The notes beneath the pieces are model-generated. The model was given only the letters and a program-made list of their open reading frames with translations, did not search any database and was not told the DNA's origin. Source: JAWXBA01 sp048499805 (GTDB lineage Bacteria > Gemmatimonadota > Gemmatimonadetes > Gemmatimonadales > GWC2-71-9). Taken from it: a DNA stretch of 64,000 bases. The translations under genes were made by a program, and so were the position numbers. This document shows, piece after piece, positions 41,690 through 50,229 of the stretch (position 1 is its first letter; the number at the start of each line of letters is the position of its first letter). The stretch is taken from contig JASNZF010000004.1 in NCBI GenBank assembly GCA_048499805.1, forward strand, positions 186,001-250,000, given 5' to 3'.

Positions 41690-44600
41690 ATGACGACTTT
41701 TGAGCGTCCTCGCGCCATCCTCCGCGTGTTGCTGCCGGTGCTCGCGCTGTTCGGCTTCGCGGCCGAAGCGCACTCCCAGGCGACGTTCCGCGGCAGGGTG
41801 CTGACCGAGCGTGGCGAGCCGATTGCGGCCGCGGCGGTTGGCATTGCCGAGCTCGGCATCACGACCCAGTCCAACGCCCAGGGGGTCTATACCCTGATTG
41901 TCCCGGCGGCACGCGTCTCGGGGCAGCAGGTGACCCTGGCGGCCCGGGCGATCGGATACCGGGCCCGGTCCACGTCGATCGCGCTGGCGGCCGGCGAGCG
42001 GACCATCGACTTCACCCTCATCCAGGACATCAACAAGCTGGAAGAGGTGATCGTCACCGGCGTGATGGAGGGCGTGGAGCGCTCCAAGGTGCCGTTCGCC
42101 GTGGGCCGTGTCACCGCGGAGGACATCCCGGTGGCGGCGGTGGACCCGGTGCGCGCCCTGCAGGGCAAGGTGGCCGGTGTCCGGATCGCCCAGACGACGG
42201 GCTATCCGGGCTCGACGCCGGAGATCCTGCTGCGCGGCCCGACGTCGATCAACGCGTCGGGGCGTGGCCAGGGCCCGCTGATCATCATCGACGATGTGAT
42301 CATGAACGTCGGGGTGCTGACCGAGCTGGGCGGCATGGACATCGAGTCGATCGAGGTGGTGAAGGGCGCCGCGGGCGCGTCGCTGTACGGGACCCGGGCG
42401 GCGAACGGGGTCATCACGATCCGGACCAAGCGCGGGCTGACGGGCGGGAATGACGGGGTCCGGTTCAACGTGCGGACCGAGTACGGCTTCAACGACATGA
42501 ACATCGACTACGGCATCCCGGTCAACCACCCGCTCGGTCTCGACGAGACGGGCAAGCGGTTCTGCGTGATCGTCTCCGGGACCCAGCCGTGCTCGCGCAC
42601 CCTGGACATCAACCGCGAGATCATGCGCCGCAACGCGGTGGCCGCGGACACGATCCGGACCGGCCAGAGCGTCCTCTACGCGGCCCCGACCGGGACCGAG
42701 CTGCGGAACGTCTACCAGGCCAACATCTGGCCGGGCCAGTACTACAACCAGGTCGCCCAGCTGATGACCCGTTCGCCCAGCATCCTGACCAACGTCGACG
42801 CGACGGGCCGGGTGGGCAACGTCTCCTTCTACGTCAGCGGCAACTACACCGACGAGGCCGGCGCCCTCACGGTCCTCAACGGGGTGCAGAACAAGCGGGC
42901 CCGCGTCAACCTGGACTACGACGCCCGCTCCGACCTCAAGATCTCGGTGAGCACCTTCGCCGACAAGCTCAACGACGACAACGACGGGTTCAACTTCGGC
43001 GGCCTGCTCCGGGGCATGCTCCCGGGCGTCGACCAGCTGATGCGGGACTCGCTGGGCCGCGCCCCGCTGGTGACCGGCGGCTCGGGCTACCGGCCGACCG
43101 GCAACGGCGGCGGCAACCTGGTGTACGGCCCGGAGAACAACATCGCCTACCGCGAGTCGACCCGGTTCCTGGGCAGCATCACCGCCCGGTACTTCCCGAC
43201 CGACTGGGCCACCTTCGAGGCCACGGCCGGCTATGACACCCGGGCCCGCCAGGACGTGGACATCACCCCGTCCGGCACGCGGTCGACGTCGATCTCGGCG
43301 GCGACGAACAAGGGCAACATGTCGATCAACAACTTCCACGACGAGTCGGTGAACGCGGCGCTGTCGGCCACGTTCCGGAGCCAGCTCGGCGAGGAGTTGA
43401 GCGGCAAGCTGAGCTTCCGCGGCCTGTACGACGAGAACAACTTCAACAGCGTCAACACCGCGGGCCAGGTGTTCACGGTCAAGGACATCAACACGCTGGG
43501 CAACACCACGACCAACAAGTCGAACAGCTCCAGCATCACCACGATCAAGAACGTGGGCCTGTTCGCCGGCGCGTCGCTGGACTACAAGGACCGCTACATC
43601 GTCGAGGGCTCGTTCCGGTACGACGGTTCCTCGCTGTTCGGCGCCGGCAACCGCTGGTCGCCGTTCGGGCGGATCTCGGCGGTCTGGAACGTGGCGCGCG
43701 AGCCGTTCTGGAACGTCGGGTTCATGGATGAGTTCCGGCTCCGCGCCAGCCGCGGCACCGCCGGCACCACGCCGCCGTTCTCGGCGCAGTACGAGACCTA
43801 CTCGGTCAGCGGCACCTCGGTGACGCTGGGCCAGGCGGGCAACCGGCTGATCAAGCCGGAGACCACGACCGAGGTGGAGGTCGGCACCGACTTCACGCTG
43901 TTCGGGAAGGTCGGCTTCGAGGTGACCTACGCGCACGCCGTGACCCGGGACCAGATCCTGCCGGTCTCGACGGCGGCGTCGCTGGGCTTCTCGACCCAGT
44001 GGCAGAACGCGGGGACGCTGGACAACAAGACGATCGAGCTGGGCGTGAACCTGCCGATCGTCAACAGCAGCACCCTGTTCTGGCAGATGCGCGGGACCTG
44101 GGACCGCACCCGGACCCACATCACCGAGCTGTTCGTCCCCGACTTCATCTACTCGGGCGGCACCGGCCAGGGCACCGGCAGCTTCTTCTACATGACGGCC
44201 AACACCGAAGTGCAGAACGGCTTCCCGCTCAACCGGTACGGCAACATCTACGGCCGCGCCTTCTACAAGACCTGCGGCGACCTGCCGGTCTCGGTCCAGC
44301 CGGACTGCGGCCCGGGCAAGGCGTACCAGCGGGACAGCAACGGGTGGGTGGTCTGGACCGGGGCGGGGAACAGCATCGGCGACGGCATCACCAAGAACCT
44401 GTGGAGCACCACGCTGCCGGCGAGCGAGTCGCCGTGGAACTACGCCCTGACCTGGGGCCACCCGATCGTCGACCGTCCGCTGGCGGGCGAGCCGGGCGAG
44501 CGGGTGGGCAAGAACCAGATCATCGGCAACGTGTTCCCGGACTTCCGGTTCACGTTCACGAACGACATCCAGTACAAGAAGCTGACGCTGTACACCCTGC

Positions 44601-45049
44601 TCGATGCCACCATCGGGCACGAGATCAACAACCAGGGTGAGGGCTGGGGCCTGCTGGACCTGAGCTCCGCCTACTTCGACCAGGCCGACCAGACGGTCCA
44701 GACGGCCAAGCCGGTGGGCTACGGCTGGCGCGCGGGCAGCCCGGAGAGCTCCGGCATCGGCGGCTTCTACGACGTGCTCGGCCCGAACAACTACGTCGTG
44801 GAGAGCGGGTCGTACGCCAAGCTCCGCGAGGTGAGCCTGACCTACAAGTTCGGCAAGATCGCGGGTGTCGGCGACTGGACCCTGGGCCTGGTCGGCCGGA
44901 ACATCCTCAAGTTCACCAACTACTCGGGCATGGATCCGGAGGTGGGTGTCAGTGGTGGCAACACGGGCTCGGGCCTGATCAACCAGACCGACAACTTCGA
45001 CATGCCGCCGCTGCGGTCGTTCACCTTCTCCATTTCCACGCGCTTCTAG
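41690..45049 (+). CDS. SusC/RagA-family TonB-linked outer-membrane protein, copy 2
   Basis: 1,119 residues, the same length and domain order as copy 1: signal peptide, carboxypeptidase-regulatory-like domain, EEVIVTG, plug, barrel. It differs from copy 1 at the signal peptide (residues 5-8), S53A, S58T and S162A. A cluster follows between 283 and 399: Q283G, I291F, A293V, V294I, F305L, S324T, R327S, A328V, S331A, Q345N, I355V, L359M, S360T, T362S, T364S, M366L, I393L and T399V. Then come H484N, G486A, S524D and S530T. Residues 531-1119 are identical. The variable segment follows the plug and covers the first barrel strands and loops, so the two transporters may differ in ligand preference. 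This pattern is read directly; the specificity idea is an inference. Confidence 0.96.
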   Translation: MTTFERPRAILRVLLPVLALFGFAAEAHSQATFRGRVLTERGEPIAAAAVGIAELGITTQSNAQGVYTLIVPAARVSGQQVTLAARAIGYRARSTSIALAAGERTIDFTLIQDINKLEEVIVTGVMEGVERSKVPFAVGRVTAEDIPVAAVDPVRALQGKVAGVRIAQTTGYPGSTPEILLRGPTSINASGRGQGPLIIIDDVIMNVGVLTELGGMDIESIEVVKGAAGASLYGTRAANGVITIRTKRGLTGGNDGVRFNVRTEYGFNDMNIDYGIPVNHPLGLDETGKRFCVIVSGTQPCSRTLDINREIMRRNAVAADTIRTGQSVLYAAPTGTELRNVYQANIWPGQYYNQVAQLMTRSPSILTNVDATGRVGNVSFYVSGNYTDEAGALTVLNGVQNKRARVNLDYDARSDLKISVSTFADKLNDDNDGFNFGGLLRGMLPGVDQLMRDSLGRAPLVTGGSGYRPTGNGGGNLVYGPENNIAYRESTRFLGSITARYFPTDWATFEATAGYDTRARQDVDITPSGTRSTSISAATNKGNMSINNFHDESVNAALSATFRSQLGEELSGKLSFRGLYDENNFNSVNTAGQVFTVKDINTLGNTTTNKSNSSSITTIKNVGLFAGASLDYKDRYIVEGSFRYDGSSLFGAGNRWSPFGRISAVWNVAREPFWNVGFMDEFRLRASRGTAGTTPPFSAQYETYSVSGTSVTLGQAGNRLIKPETTTEVEVGTDFTLFGKVGFEVTYAHAVTRDQILPVSTAASLGFSTQWQNAGTLDNKTIELGVNLPIVNSSTLFWQMRGTWDRTRTHITELFVPDFIYSGGTGQGTGSFFYMTANTEVQNGFPLNRYGNIYGRAFYKTCGDLPVSVQPDCGPGKAYQRDSNGWVVWTGAGNSIGDGITKNLWSTTLPASESPWNYALTWGHPIVDRPLAGEPGERVGKNQIIGNVFPDFRFTFTNDIQYKKLTLYTLLDATIGHEINNQGEGWGLLDLSSAYFDQADQTVQTAKPVGYGWRAGSPESSGIGGFYDVLGPNNYVVESGSYAKLREVSLTYKFGKIAGVGDWTLGLVGRNILKFTNYSGMDPEVGVSGGNTGSGLINQTDNFDMPPLRSFTFSISTRF

Positions 45050-45061
45050 GAGCCATCCAGA

Positions 45062-46747
45062 ATGATGCGATCCATGATCCGATGCGGGGCGCTGGCCGGA
45101 GCGGTGTTGCTCGGGGCCTGCGACCTCGCGGTCGAGAACCGAACCGCGCCGGACACGTCGAAGGTGCTGGCGACGCCAGCGGACGTCGAGGCGCTCCTGG
45201 GCGGGCAGTTCCTCCGCCACAACTCGTCACTGTACGGCAGCACGGCGAACGTGTGGGGCATGATGAACGTCATGTCGCACGAGAACTTCAGCAGCCTGTC
45301 GAACAACTGCCAGGGCCAGCGCGTGGGCATCCCGCGCGCCAGCAATGACAACGCAGTCGGCAACGGCTGCGCCAGCGAGCAGCGCCGGGTGTACTACATC
45401 GACGGCGAAGTGGTCCGGGTGAGCTCGAACATCCTGGCCAAGCTCAACACCGCGGGCTTCACCCTGGGCTCCACGGCCCAGGACCAGCGGGCGCGGGCCT
45501 TCGCCAACTTCACCCGGGGCGTGGCCCTGGGCTACCTGGCGATGGTCTACGACTCGGCGGCGATCATCACCCCCGAGAGCAGCACCGAGGATCCGGGCCA
45601 ACTCTCCGGCTACCAGGACGTGATGACCGCGGCGCTGGCCTCGCTGGACGCCGCCATCGCGGCGGCCCAGGCGCCGGGCACCGGGACCGGGGGCTTCCCG
45701 ATCCCGAACGAGTGGTTCGCCAACACCAATGGCGCGACCACGGCGGCGGAGTTCATCAAGATCGTCCGCAGCTACAAGGCCCGGTTCCGGGCCGGCGTGG
45801 CGCGGACCCCGGCCGAGCGGGCGGCGGTCAACTGGGCGGCGGTGATCGCCGATGCCCAGAACGGGATCACGCAGGACATGAACCTCCGGACCGCCACCAC
45901 CGCCGGCACCCTGAGCAACAGCTGGGTGTCCACCTGGTACAGCTACACGACCTGGCACCAGATGGTGCCGTTCATCATCGGGATGGGCGACGTCTCGGGC
46001 AACTACGAGGCGTACATCGCGGCCCCCCTGAACGACAAGGGCAAGGACGGCGCGTTCTTCATGGTGACGCCCGACCTGCGCTGGCCGCAGGGGGCCACCC
46101 GCGCCGCCCAGCAGGCCGACTTCTCGGTCACTTCCTGCACCGCCGCCGGTTCCATCTGCAAGCGGGACTTCCGCAACCGGCCGACGGCGAACGACCAGGC
46201 CTCGGGCCCGACCTGGGGCTACTCGAACTACGACCACACCCGGTACTACGCCTGGGACAAGAGTGGCTCGGAGCCCGGTGCGACCAACAACACCGGCCCG
46301 TTCCCGTTCATGAAGAAGGCCGAGATCGACATGCTCCAGGCCGAGGGCCTGATCCGGACCGGGAGCTTCGCGGCCGCGGCGGCGCTGATCAACAACACCC
46401 GCGTCGGGCGCGGTGGCCTGCCGGCGATCACGGCGTTCGACAACACCTCGCCGGTGCCGGGCGGGGCCAACTGCGTGCCCCGGGTGCCCAATTCATCGGG
46501 CACGGCGGTGGCCTGCGGCAACATGATGGAAGCGATGAAGTGGGAAAAGCGGATGGAAACCGCCTATACGCACTTCGGCGGGTGGTTCTTTGACCACCGC
46601 GGGTGGGGTGACCTGCCCGAGGGGACCCCGACCCACTGGGCCCCGCCGTACGAGGACCTCCTGGCGCGCGGGTATGCCAAGGAGGCCGTCTACAGCCTCG
46701 GGGGTGGCCTGCCCGGCAGCGCCGCCAAGGGGACGTACGGCTGGTGA
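45062..46747 (+). CDS. SusD/RagB-family lipoprotein, copy 2
   Basis: 561 residues, identical in protein sequence to the product at 38411 and, as far as checked by eye, identical in DNA. Same lipobox (LLGAC, Cys20) and same 12-base gap after susC. Because the SusD partners are identical, any functional difference between the two cassettes must come from the N-terminal half of SusC or from different promoters. Confidence 0.95.
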   Translation: MMRSMIRCGALAGAVLLGACDLAVENRTAPDTSKVLATPADVEALLGGQFLRHNSSLYGSTANVWGMMNVMSHENFSSLSNNCQGQRVGIPRASNDNAVGNGCASEQRRVYYIDGEVVRVSSNILAKLNTAGFTLGSTAQDQRARAFANFTRGVALGYLAMVYDSAAIITPESSTEDPGQLSGYQDVMTAALASLDAAIAAAQAPGTGTGGFPIPNEWFANTNGATTAAEFIKIVRSYKARFRAGVARTPAERAAVNWAAVIADAQNGITQDMNLRTATTAGTLSNSWVSTWYSYTTWHQMVPFIIGMGDVSGNYEAYIAAPLNDKGKDGAFFMVTPDLRWPQGATRAAQQADFSVTSCTAAGSICKRDFRNRPTANDQASGPTWGYSNYDHTRYYAWDKSGSEPGATNNTGPFPFMKKAEIDMLQAEGLIRTGSFAAAAALINNTRVGRGGLPAITAFDNTSPVPGGANCVPRVPNSSGTAVACGNMMEAMKWEKRMETAYTHFGGWFFDHRGWGDLPEGTPTHWAPPYEDLLARGYAKEAVYSLGGGLPGSAAKGTYGW

Positions 46748-46762
46748 TCACCGCCGACGCCG

Positions 46763-46784
46763 CCCGCCGGTCGCGACCGGCGGG
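46763..46784 (+). promoter_or_regulatory. Strong palindrome between SusD and DUF4397 genes, copy 2
   Basis: Identical to the palindrome at 40112-40133, with arms CCCGCCGGTC and GACCGGCGGG. Its retention in both units is expected from the duplication and is not independent evidence of function. Confidence 0.5.
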
Positions 46785-46845
46785 TCGGCGCCACCCGGCC
46801 GGCCGTGCAGACGGTCCTGGCCCTTCCACTTTCATGGAGTGCGTA

Positions 46846-47694
46846 ATGCGACGCCTTTTTCGACTCTCGGCATTGGCTCTGGCCCTGGGCGCTTCGACCG
46901 CCTGCCGGCCCGAGACGATCATCGAGACTGAAGACATCCCGACGGCGGGCATCCGGTTCGTCAATGCGGTGCCCGACACCTTCGCGCTGGACTTCCGTCC
47001 GGTGGACATCGTGGAGAACACCCACTTCTACTCGGTGGGGTTCCGCAGCACGACGCTGCTGTACTACAAGAATGCGCGGGCCGGGCAGCGGCAGTTCAAG
47101 ATCTTCCTGGCCAACCCGAGCCTGACGGCGCCGGCGGCGGAACAGCAGGCCATCGCGAGCACGGTGGTGGACGAGCTGAACCTGACGCTGGAAGCGGGGA
47201 AGAACTACACGGTCATCATCTGGGGCTACATGCGGCCGGGCTCGACGCCGGCGAAGCGGGTGACGGTGCTGGAGGACAATCCGGCGGATCCGGGGAGCCA
47301 GGTGGCGCTGCGGATCGTCAACGCGGCCGCGGACCTGGGCGCGGTGGACGGCCGGTTCTACCCGAGCACGGGCACGGCGCCGGCCTCGCCGAACTGGGCG
47401 AACGTGGCGGCCCTGACGGCGTCGGCGTACGTGAACACGGCGCCGGGCGCGATCAAGGCGAACGTGCGGCTGGCGGGCGGGACGACGGCGCTGTTCACCG
47501 ACCCGACGCTGCCGGCCGGGATTGCGGAGACGATCGACATCGACGGCGCGCCGGGCAGCACGCGGGCGGGGACGGGGATGTCGGGGTTCGTCTTCCCGCG
47601 GTCGGTGGCGGGCAGCCGGGCGACGAACTTCACCACGCCGGGGATGTTCTGGGTGTGGGATCGGCGTCCGCCGCGGACCTGCGCGCTCTGCTAG
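46846..47694 (+). CDS. DUF4397 lipoprotein, copy 2
   Basis: 282 residues, identical to the product at 40195, with the same ribosome-binding site (GGAG six bases upstream) and lipobox. It closes the second cassette and is followed by the same 12-base-stem hairpin. Confidence 0.88.
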   Translation: MRRLFRLSALALALGASTACRPETIIETEDIPTAGIRFVNAVPDTFALDFRPVDIVENTHFYSVGFRSTTLLYYKNARAGQRQFKIFLANPSLTAPAAEQQAIASTVVDELNLTLEAGKNYTVIIWGYMRPGSTPAKRVTVLEDNPADPGSQVALRIVNAAADLGAVDGRFYPSTGTAPASPNWANVAALTASAYVNTAPGAIKANVRLAGGTTALFTDPTLPAGIAETIDIDGAPGSTRAGTGMSGFVFPRSVAGSRATNFTTPGMFWVWDRRPPRTCALC

Positions 47695-47724
47695 GCGGGT
47701 CGGCGATCAGCCGCAGCACCAGTC

Positions 47725-47752
47725 GGGCCGCCGGGCACTCGCCCGGCGGCCC
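47725..47752 (+). terminator. Hairpin terminator of cassette 2
   Basis: Same perfect 12-base stem (GGGCCGCCGGGC/GCCCGGCGGCCC, loop ACTC) as at 41074-41101. Without a T-run some read-through into the plug-like genes is possible. Confidence 0.65.
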
Positions 47753-47855
47753 GATTGGCGCTCAGGCCCCTGCAGGCGCAGTGCCGGCCGTCCCGCGCTC
47801 CACGCCGCGAGCTGGAACGACCGGACTCCCCACGGCGGCGACAAAGGAGTCGTCC

Positions 47856-48353
47856 ATGTCCCTGCTTCGCAAACTGGCGAAGTCGGTTCCCCTGGCGCTG
47901 GGCATCATCACCCTCGGGGCGCTCCAGGCGACCGCCCAGGACTCGCCCGCGGCTCCGGAGCCCAGCCGTGACCTGATCGTTCGTGCCGAGCTGGTGAAGG
48001 TGGCCGCCCGGTCGCCGGACCTGCTCCGGGCGGTGCGCAGCCTCCGGTCGCACATGGTGGACACGACCCGGGGGTCCAGTCGGGGGGTGCGCTCGATGGA
48101 CGTTGAGGCCCCGGGCAGGACGGCCACCGGGGCCTCGGGCGGGGTGGGGGCCACCCGCAACACCCCGGCCCCGACCCCGATCCTGTACGTGGACGGGAAG
48201 CGCATCGGGCACCTGACCCTGATGCAGGACATCCTGACGGCAGAGGTGGAGGAGGTGAAATACCTCAACCCGAACCGCGCGGCAGGGGAGCTGGGCCTGG
48301 GACACGAGGGTGGGGCCATCATGGTCAAGATGCATCGACCATCCGCACCCTAG
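47856..48353 (+). CDS. Small secreted TonB-plug-like protein 1
   Basis: 165 residues from the ATG at 47856, with AAAGGAG (47843-47849) at ideal distance. The signal peptide is SVPLALGIITLGALQATAQ. A helical segment RDLIVRAELVKVAARSPDLLRAVRSLRSHM is followed by a Gly/Thr/Pro-rich linker. The tail PILYVDGKRIGHLTLMQDI...VEEVKYLNPNRAAGELGLGHEGGAIMVKM follows the outline of the second half of a TonB plug, in which VDGV...L..I....IESIEVLKG..A..YG....GGVI.I.TK is typical. No barrel is present. It is a paralogue of the next gene. The role is unknown; it might bind TonB, a barrel, or the SusD-type lid. Confidence 0.8.
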   Translation: MSLLRKLAKSVPLALGIITLGALQATAQDSPAAPEPSRDLIVRAELVKVAARSPDLLRAVRSLRSHMVDTTRGSSRGVRSMDVEAPGRTATGASGGVGATRNTPAPTPILYVDGKRIGHLTLMQDILTAEVEEVKYLNPNRAAGELGLGHEGGAIMVKMHRPSAP

Positions 48354-48508
48354 CCGAGACGACCGCACAGGGGGCGTCCCGGTGGGGTCAGCAGGTACCC
48401 CGGTGAAACGATTTGTCCAAGCCGGGCGTCCATCCCTTAGTGGGGACGGTCGGGGCGGGAAGGGACTCGATGCCGGGATGACCTGAGAACGCCCAGGGAG
48501 GGATCCGA
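48354..48508. other. Spacer between plug-like genes
   Basis: 155 bases without a gene. A ribosome-binding site (CAGGGAGGG) lies just before the second gene. The stretch CCCCGGTGAAACG...CCAAGCCGGG may form a weak hairpin; nothing else stands out. Confidence 0.4.
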
Positions 48509-48931
48509 ATGCAGACCCGATGGTTGTGGACGACGGCGGTACTGGTTGTCACCCTTGGACCGACACTGGCGGCCCAGGAGGAGCCGCGGCGACAGGCCCG
48601 CGACCGGGACGTGATCAGCCGGGCGGAGCTGGTGGAGTCGGCCCAGAAGAACCAGGACCTGCTCAAGGCGGTCAAGAGTCTCCGTTCGCACTTTCTTCGG
48701 CCCCCTCCCGGGGTCCGGAGCATGACGGGGAATCGGGTCGCCCCGATCCAGCTCTACGTGGATGGCATCCGGCAGGCGGAAGTCGAGTCGCTGGTGCTGA
48801 TCCAGACCATCGACGCAGAGGAAGTCCGCTATCTCGATCCGGGGAAGGCCCAGGATCTCTACGGCATCACCCACAACGGCGGCGCGATCCAGGTCAAGCT
48901 GTACAAGGGGCCCAAGCCCACCCCGCCGTGA
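48509..48931 (+). CDS. Small secreted TonB-plug-like protein 2
   Basis: 140 residues. The signal peptide is WLWTTAVLVVTLGPTLAAQ. It is a paralogue of the preceding gene: RDVISRAELVESAQKNQDLLKAVKSLRSHF matches its helical segment, and QLYVDGIRQAEVESLVLIQ...AEEVRYLDPGKAQDLYGITHNGGAIQVKLYKG matches its tail, here even closer to the plug consensus (D-x-YG-x4-GGAI-x-V). The linker is shorter by about 25 residues. The strongest match to a real plug is the VDG...EEVRYLDPGKAxDLYG...GGAI run, which parallels IESIEVVKGAAGASLYGTRAANGVITI in the SusC proteins upstream. Function unknown. Confidence 0.8.
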   Translation: MQTRWLWTTAVLVVTLGPTLAAQEEPRRQARDRDVISRAELVESAQKNQDLLKAVKSLRSHFLRPPPGVRSMTGNRVAPIQLYVDGIRQAEVESLVLIQTIDAEEVRYLDPGKAQDLYGITHNGGAIQVKLYKGPKPTPP

Positions 48932-49002
48932 CAGGTGGAGGGGACGCAAGCGGGGGTGCACCGACATTGCCGTGCCCCCGCCTGAGTTGTTAATTCCGCA
49001 GG

Positions 49003-50085
49003 ATGAGCGCCCCCGCGGCCGTGCGGTCCACGCCGGCCATCCTGACCCCCGCCGTCGACCTGCTGTGCGTGGGCGGACTGTCCCTCCTGGTCCTCGTCCC
49101 CCTCCTCGTGAGCGGGATCGACCATCTTGGCTTCATTACGATTGGCGTGCTGGCCTGGGCGCAGGCGCTGCTGAACTACACCCACTTCATGGCCTCGTAC
49201 CGGATCGTCTACCGCAGCCGGGAGATGATCCTGCGCCACAAGTGGGCCTCGATCGGCATTCCCGCCATCCTGGGCGGCGCCATGGTCGCCGCCCTGCTCG
49301 AGGCGCAGGCCGGCGGGAGGATCCTGCTCACGGTGTTCTTCGCCGTGGCGAGCGGCTACCTGGCCTGGCACTACACCGGCCAGGTGTGGGGAATGATGGC
49401 CTCCTATGCCCATCTCGAAGGGGTCCCGTTCGATCGTGGTGAACGGCTGCTGGTCCGGACCGGGCTGCGGATCCTGCTGGCGTGGCACGTCCTCTGGTTC
49501 CTGAAGACCGCGCTGCAGGACCCGGGCCCCGTGGCGGCCCTCTTTCCGGTGGTCAGCGCCGGGGCGGTCCTGGCACTGGCGCTGGGTGCCGTGGGCCTCT
49601 GGAAGCTGCGGATGCGGACGGGCCGGGTGCCCCCTGGACGGGTGCTGGTGCCGTGGCTCGCGATCTTCGTCTGGTACGCGGCGCTGGCTCGGTGGGGGCT
49701 CCCGGCCCTCTTCCTGGTGCAGGCGTTCCATGCGCTCCAGTACCTGGAGTTCCCGGTGCGGGTGGAGCTCAACCGGGCGATGCGAGATGCGCCCGGACGC
49801 ACCGTGGGAAGGATGACCGCGTACACCGTGGTGCTGCTCCTGGCCGCCATTGCCGCCATGCTTGTGGTGCCCGGCCCCGCGATGAGCGTCGTGGCCGACC
49901 TCCTTGGCGCCGGCCGGGAGACCCTGGTGCCGGTCCTGGTGATGTACATCATCAACATCCACCACTACTTCACCGACGGTGTGGTCTGGAAGATCAGCAA
50001 CCCGGAGGTGCGGCGCGAGCTCTTTGCGCACCTCGTCCCAGCCCCCCCGGGGCCCGGGGTCGCGAGGATCCCGAAGCGCCGGTAG
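49003..50085 (+). CDS. Multi-pass membrane protein with conserved-looking His motifs
   Basis: 360 residues with about eight hydrophobic segments (approximately 18-38, 42-58, 82-100, 104-121, 152-168, 178-200, 213-240, 271-290 and 308-322). Histidines recur in motif-like contexts at helix ends: NYTHFMASY (58-66), WHYTGQVWG (122-130), FHALQYLEF (242-250) and NIHHYFTDGVVWK (318-330). Clusters of this kind ligate metal in membrane hydroxylases, desaturases and oxygenases, but I do not recognise the family. The C-terminal tail is short and basic. The start ATG at 49003 has AGG directly before it. It could also be a heme-copper or transport protein. The next gene begins 145 bases further on. Confidence 0.78.
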   Translation: MSAPAAVRSTPAILTPAVDLLCVGGLSLLVLVPLLVSGIDHLGFITIGVLAWAQALLNYTHFMASYRIVYRSREMILRHKWASIGIPAILGGAMVAALLEAQAGGRILLTVFFAVASGYLAWHYTGQVWGMMASYAHLEGVPFDRGERLLVRTGLRILLAWHVLWFLKTALQDPGPVAALFPVVSAGAVLALALGAVGLWKLRMRTGRVPPGRVLVPWLAIFVWYAALARWGLPALFLVQAFHALQYLEFPVRVELNRAMRDAPGRTVGRMTAYTVVLLLAAIAAMLVVPGPAMSVVADLLGAGRETLVPVLVMYIINIHHYFTDGVVWKISNPEVRRELFAHLVPAPPGPGVARIPKRR

Positions 50086-50229
50086 CGGTGGTAGACGAAC
50101 CCCCGCCGCGGCCCGATGACGGAGCCATGACGACCCAGGGAATGCCCGGGGCCTCCTGCTGCTGAGTGGCGGAGAAGAGACTAGATTGCCGAGGTGGTCC
50201 CTCCATTTTCACCAGACGTGAGGTGCCCG

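Larger units (their letters stand above)
41690..47759 (+). repeat. Tandem duplication unit 2 (SusC-SusD-DUF4397 cassette)
   Basis: Second copy of 35039-41108. The left boundary of homology lies in the leader just before the susC start and the right boundary at 47759, beyond the shared hairpin. Sequence downstream (two plug-like genes) is present only after this copy. Confidence 0.95.
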
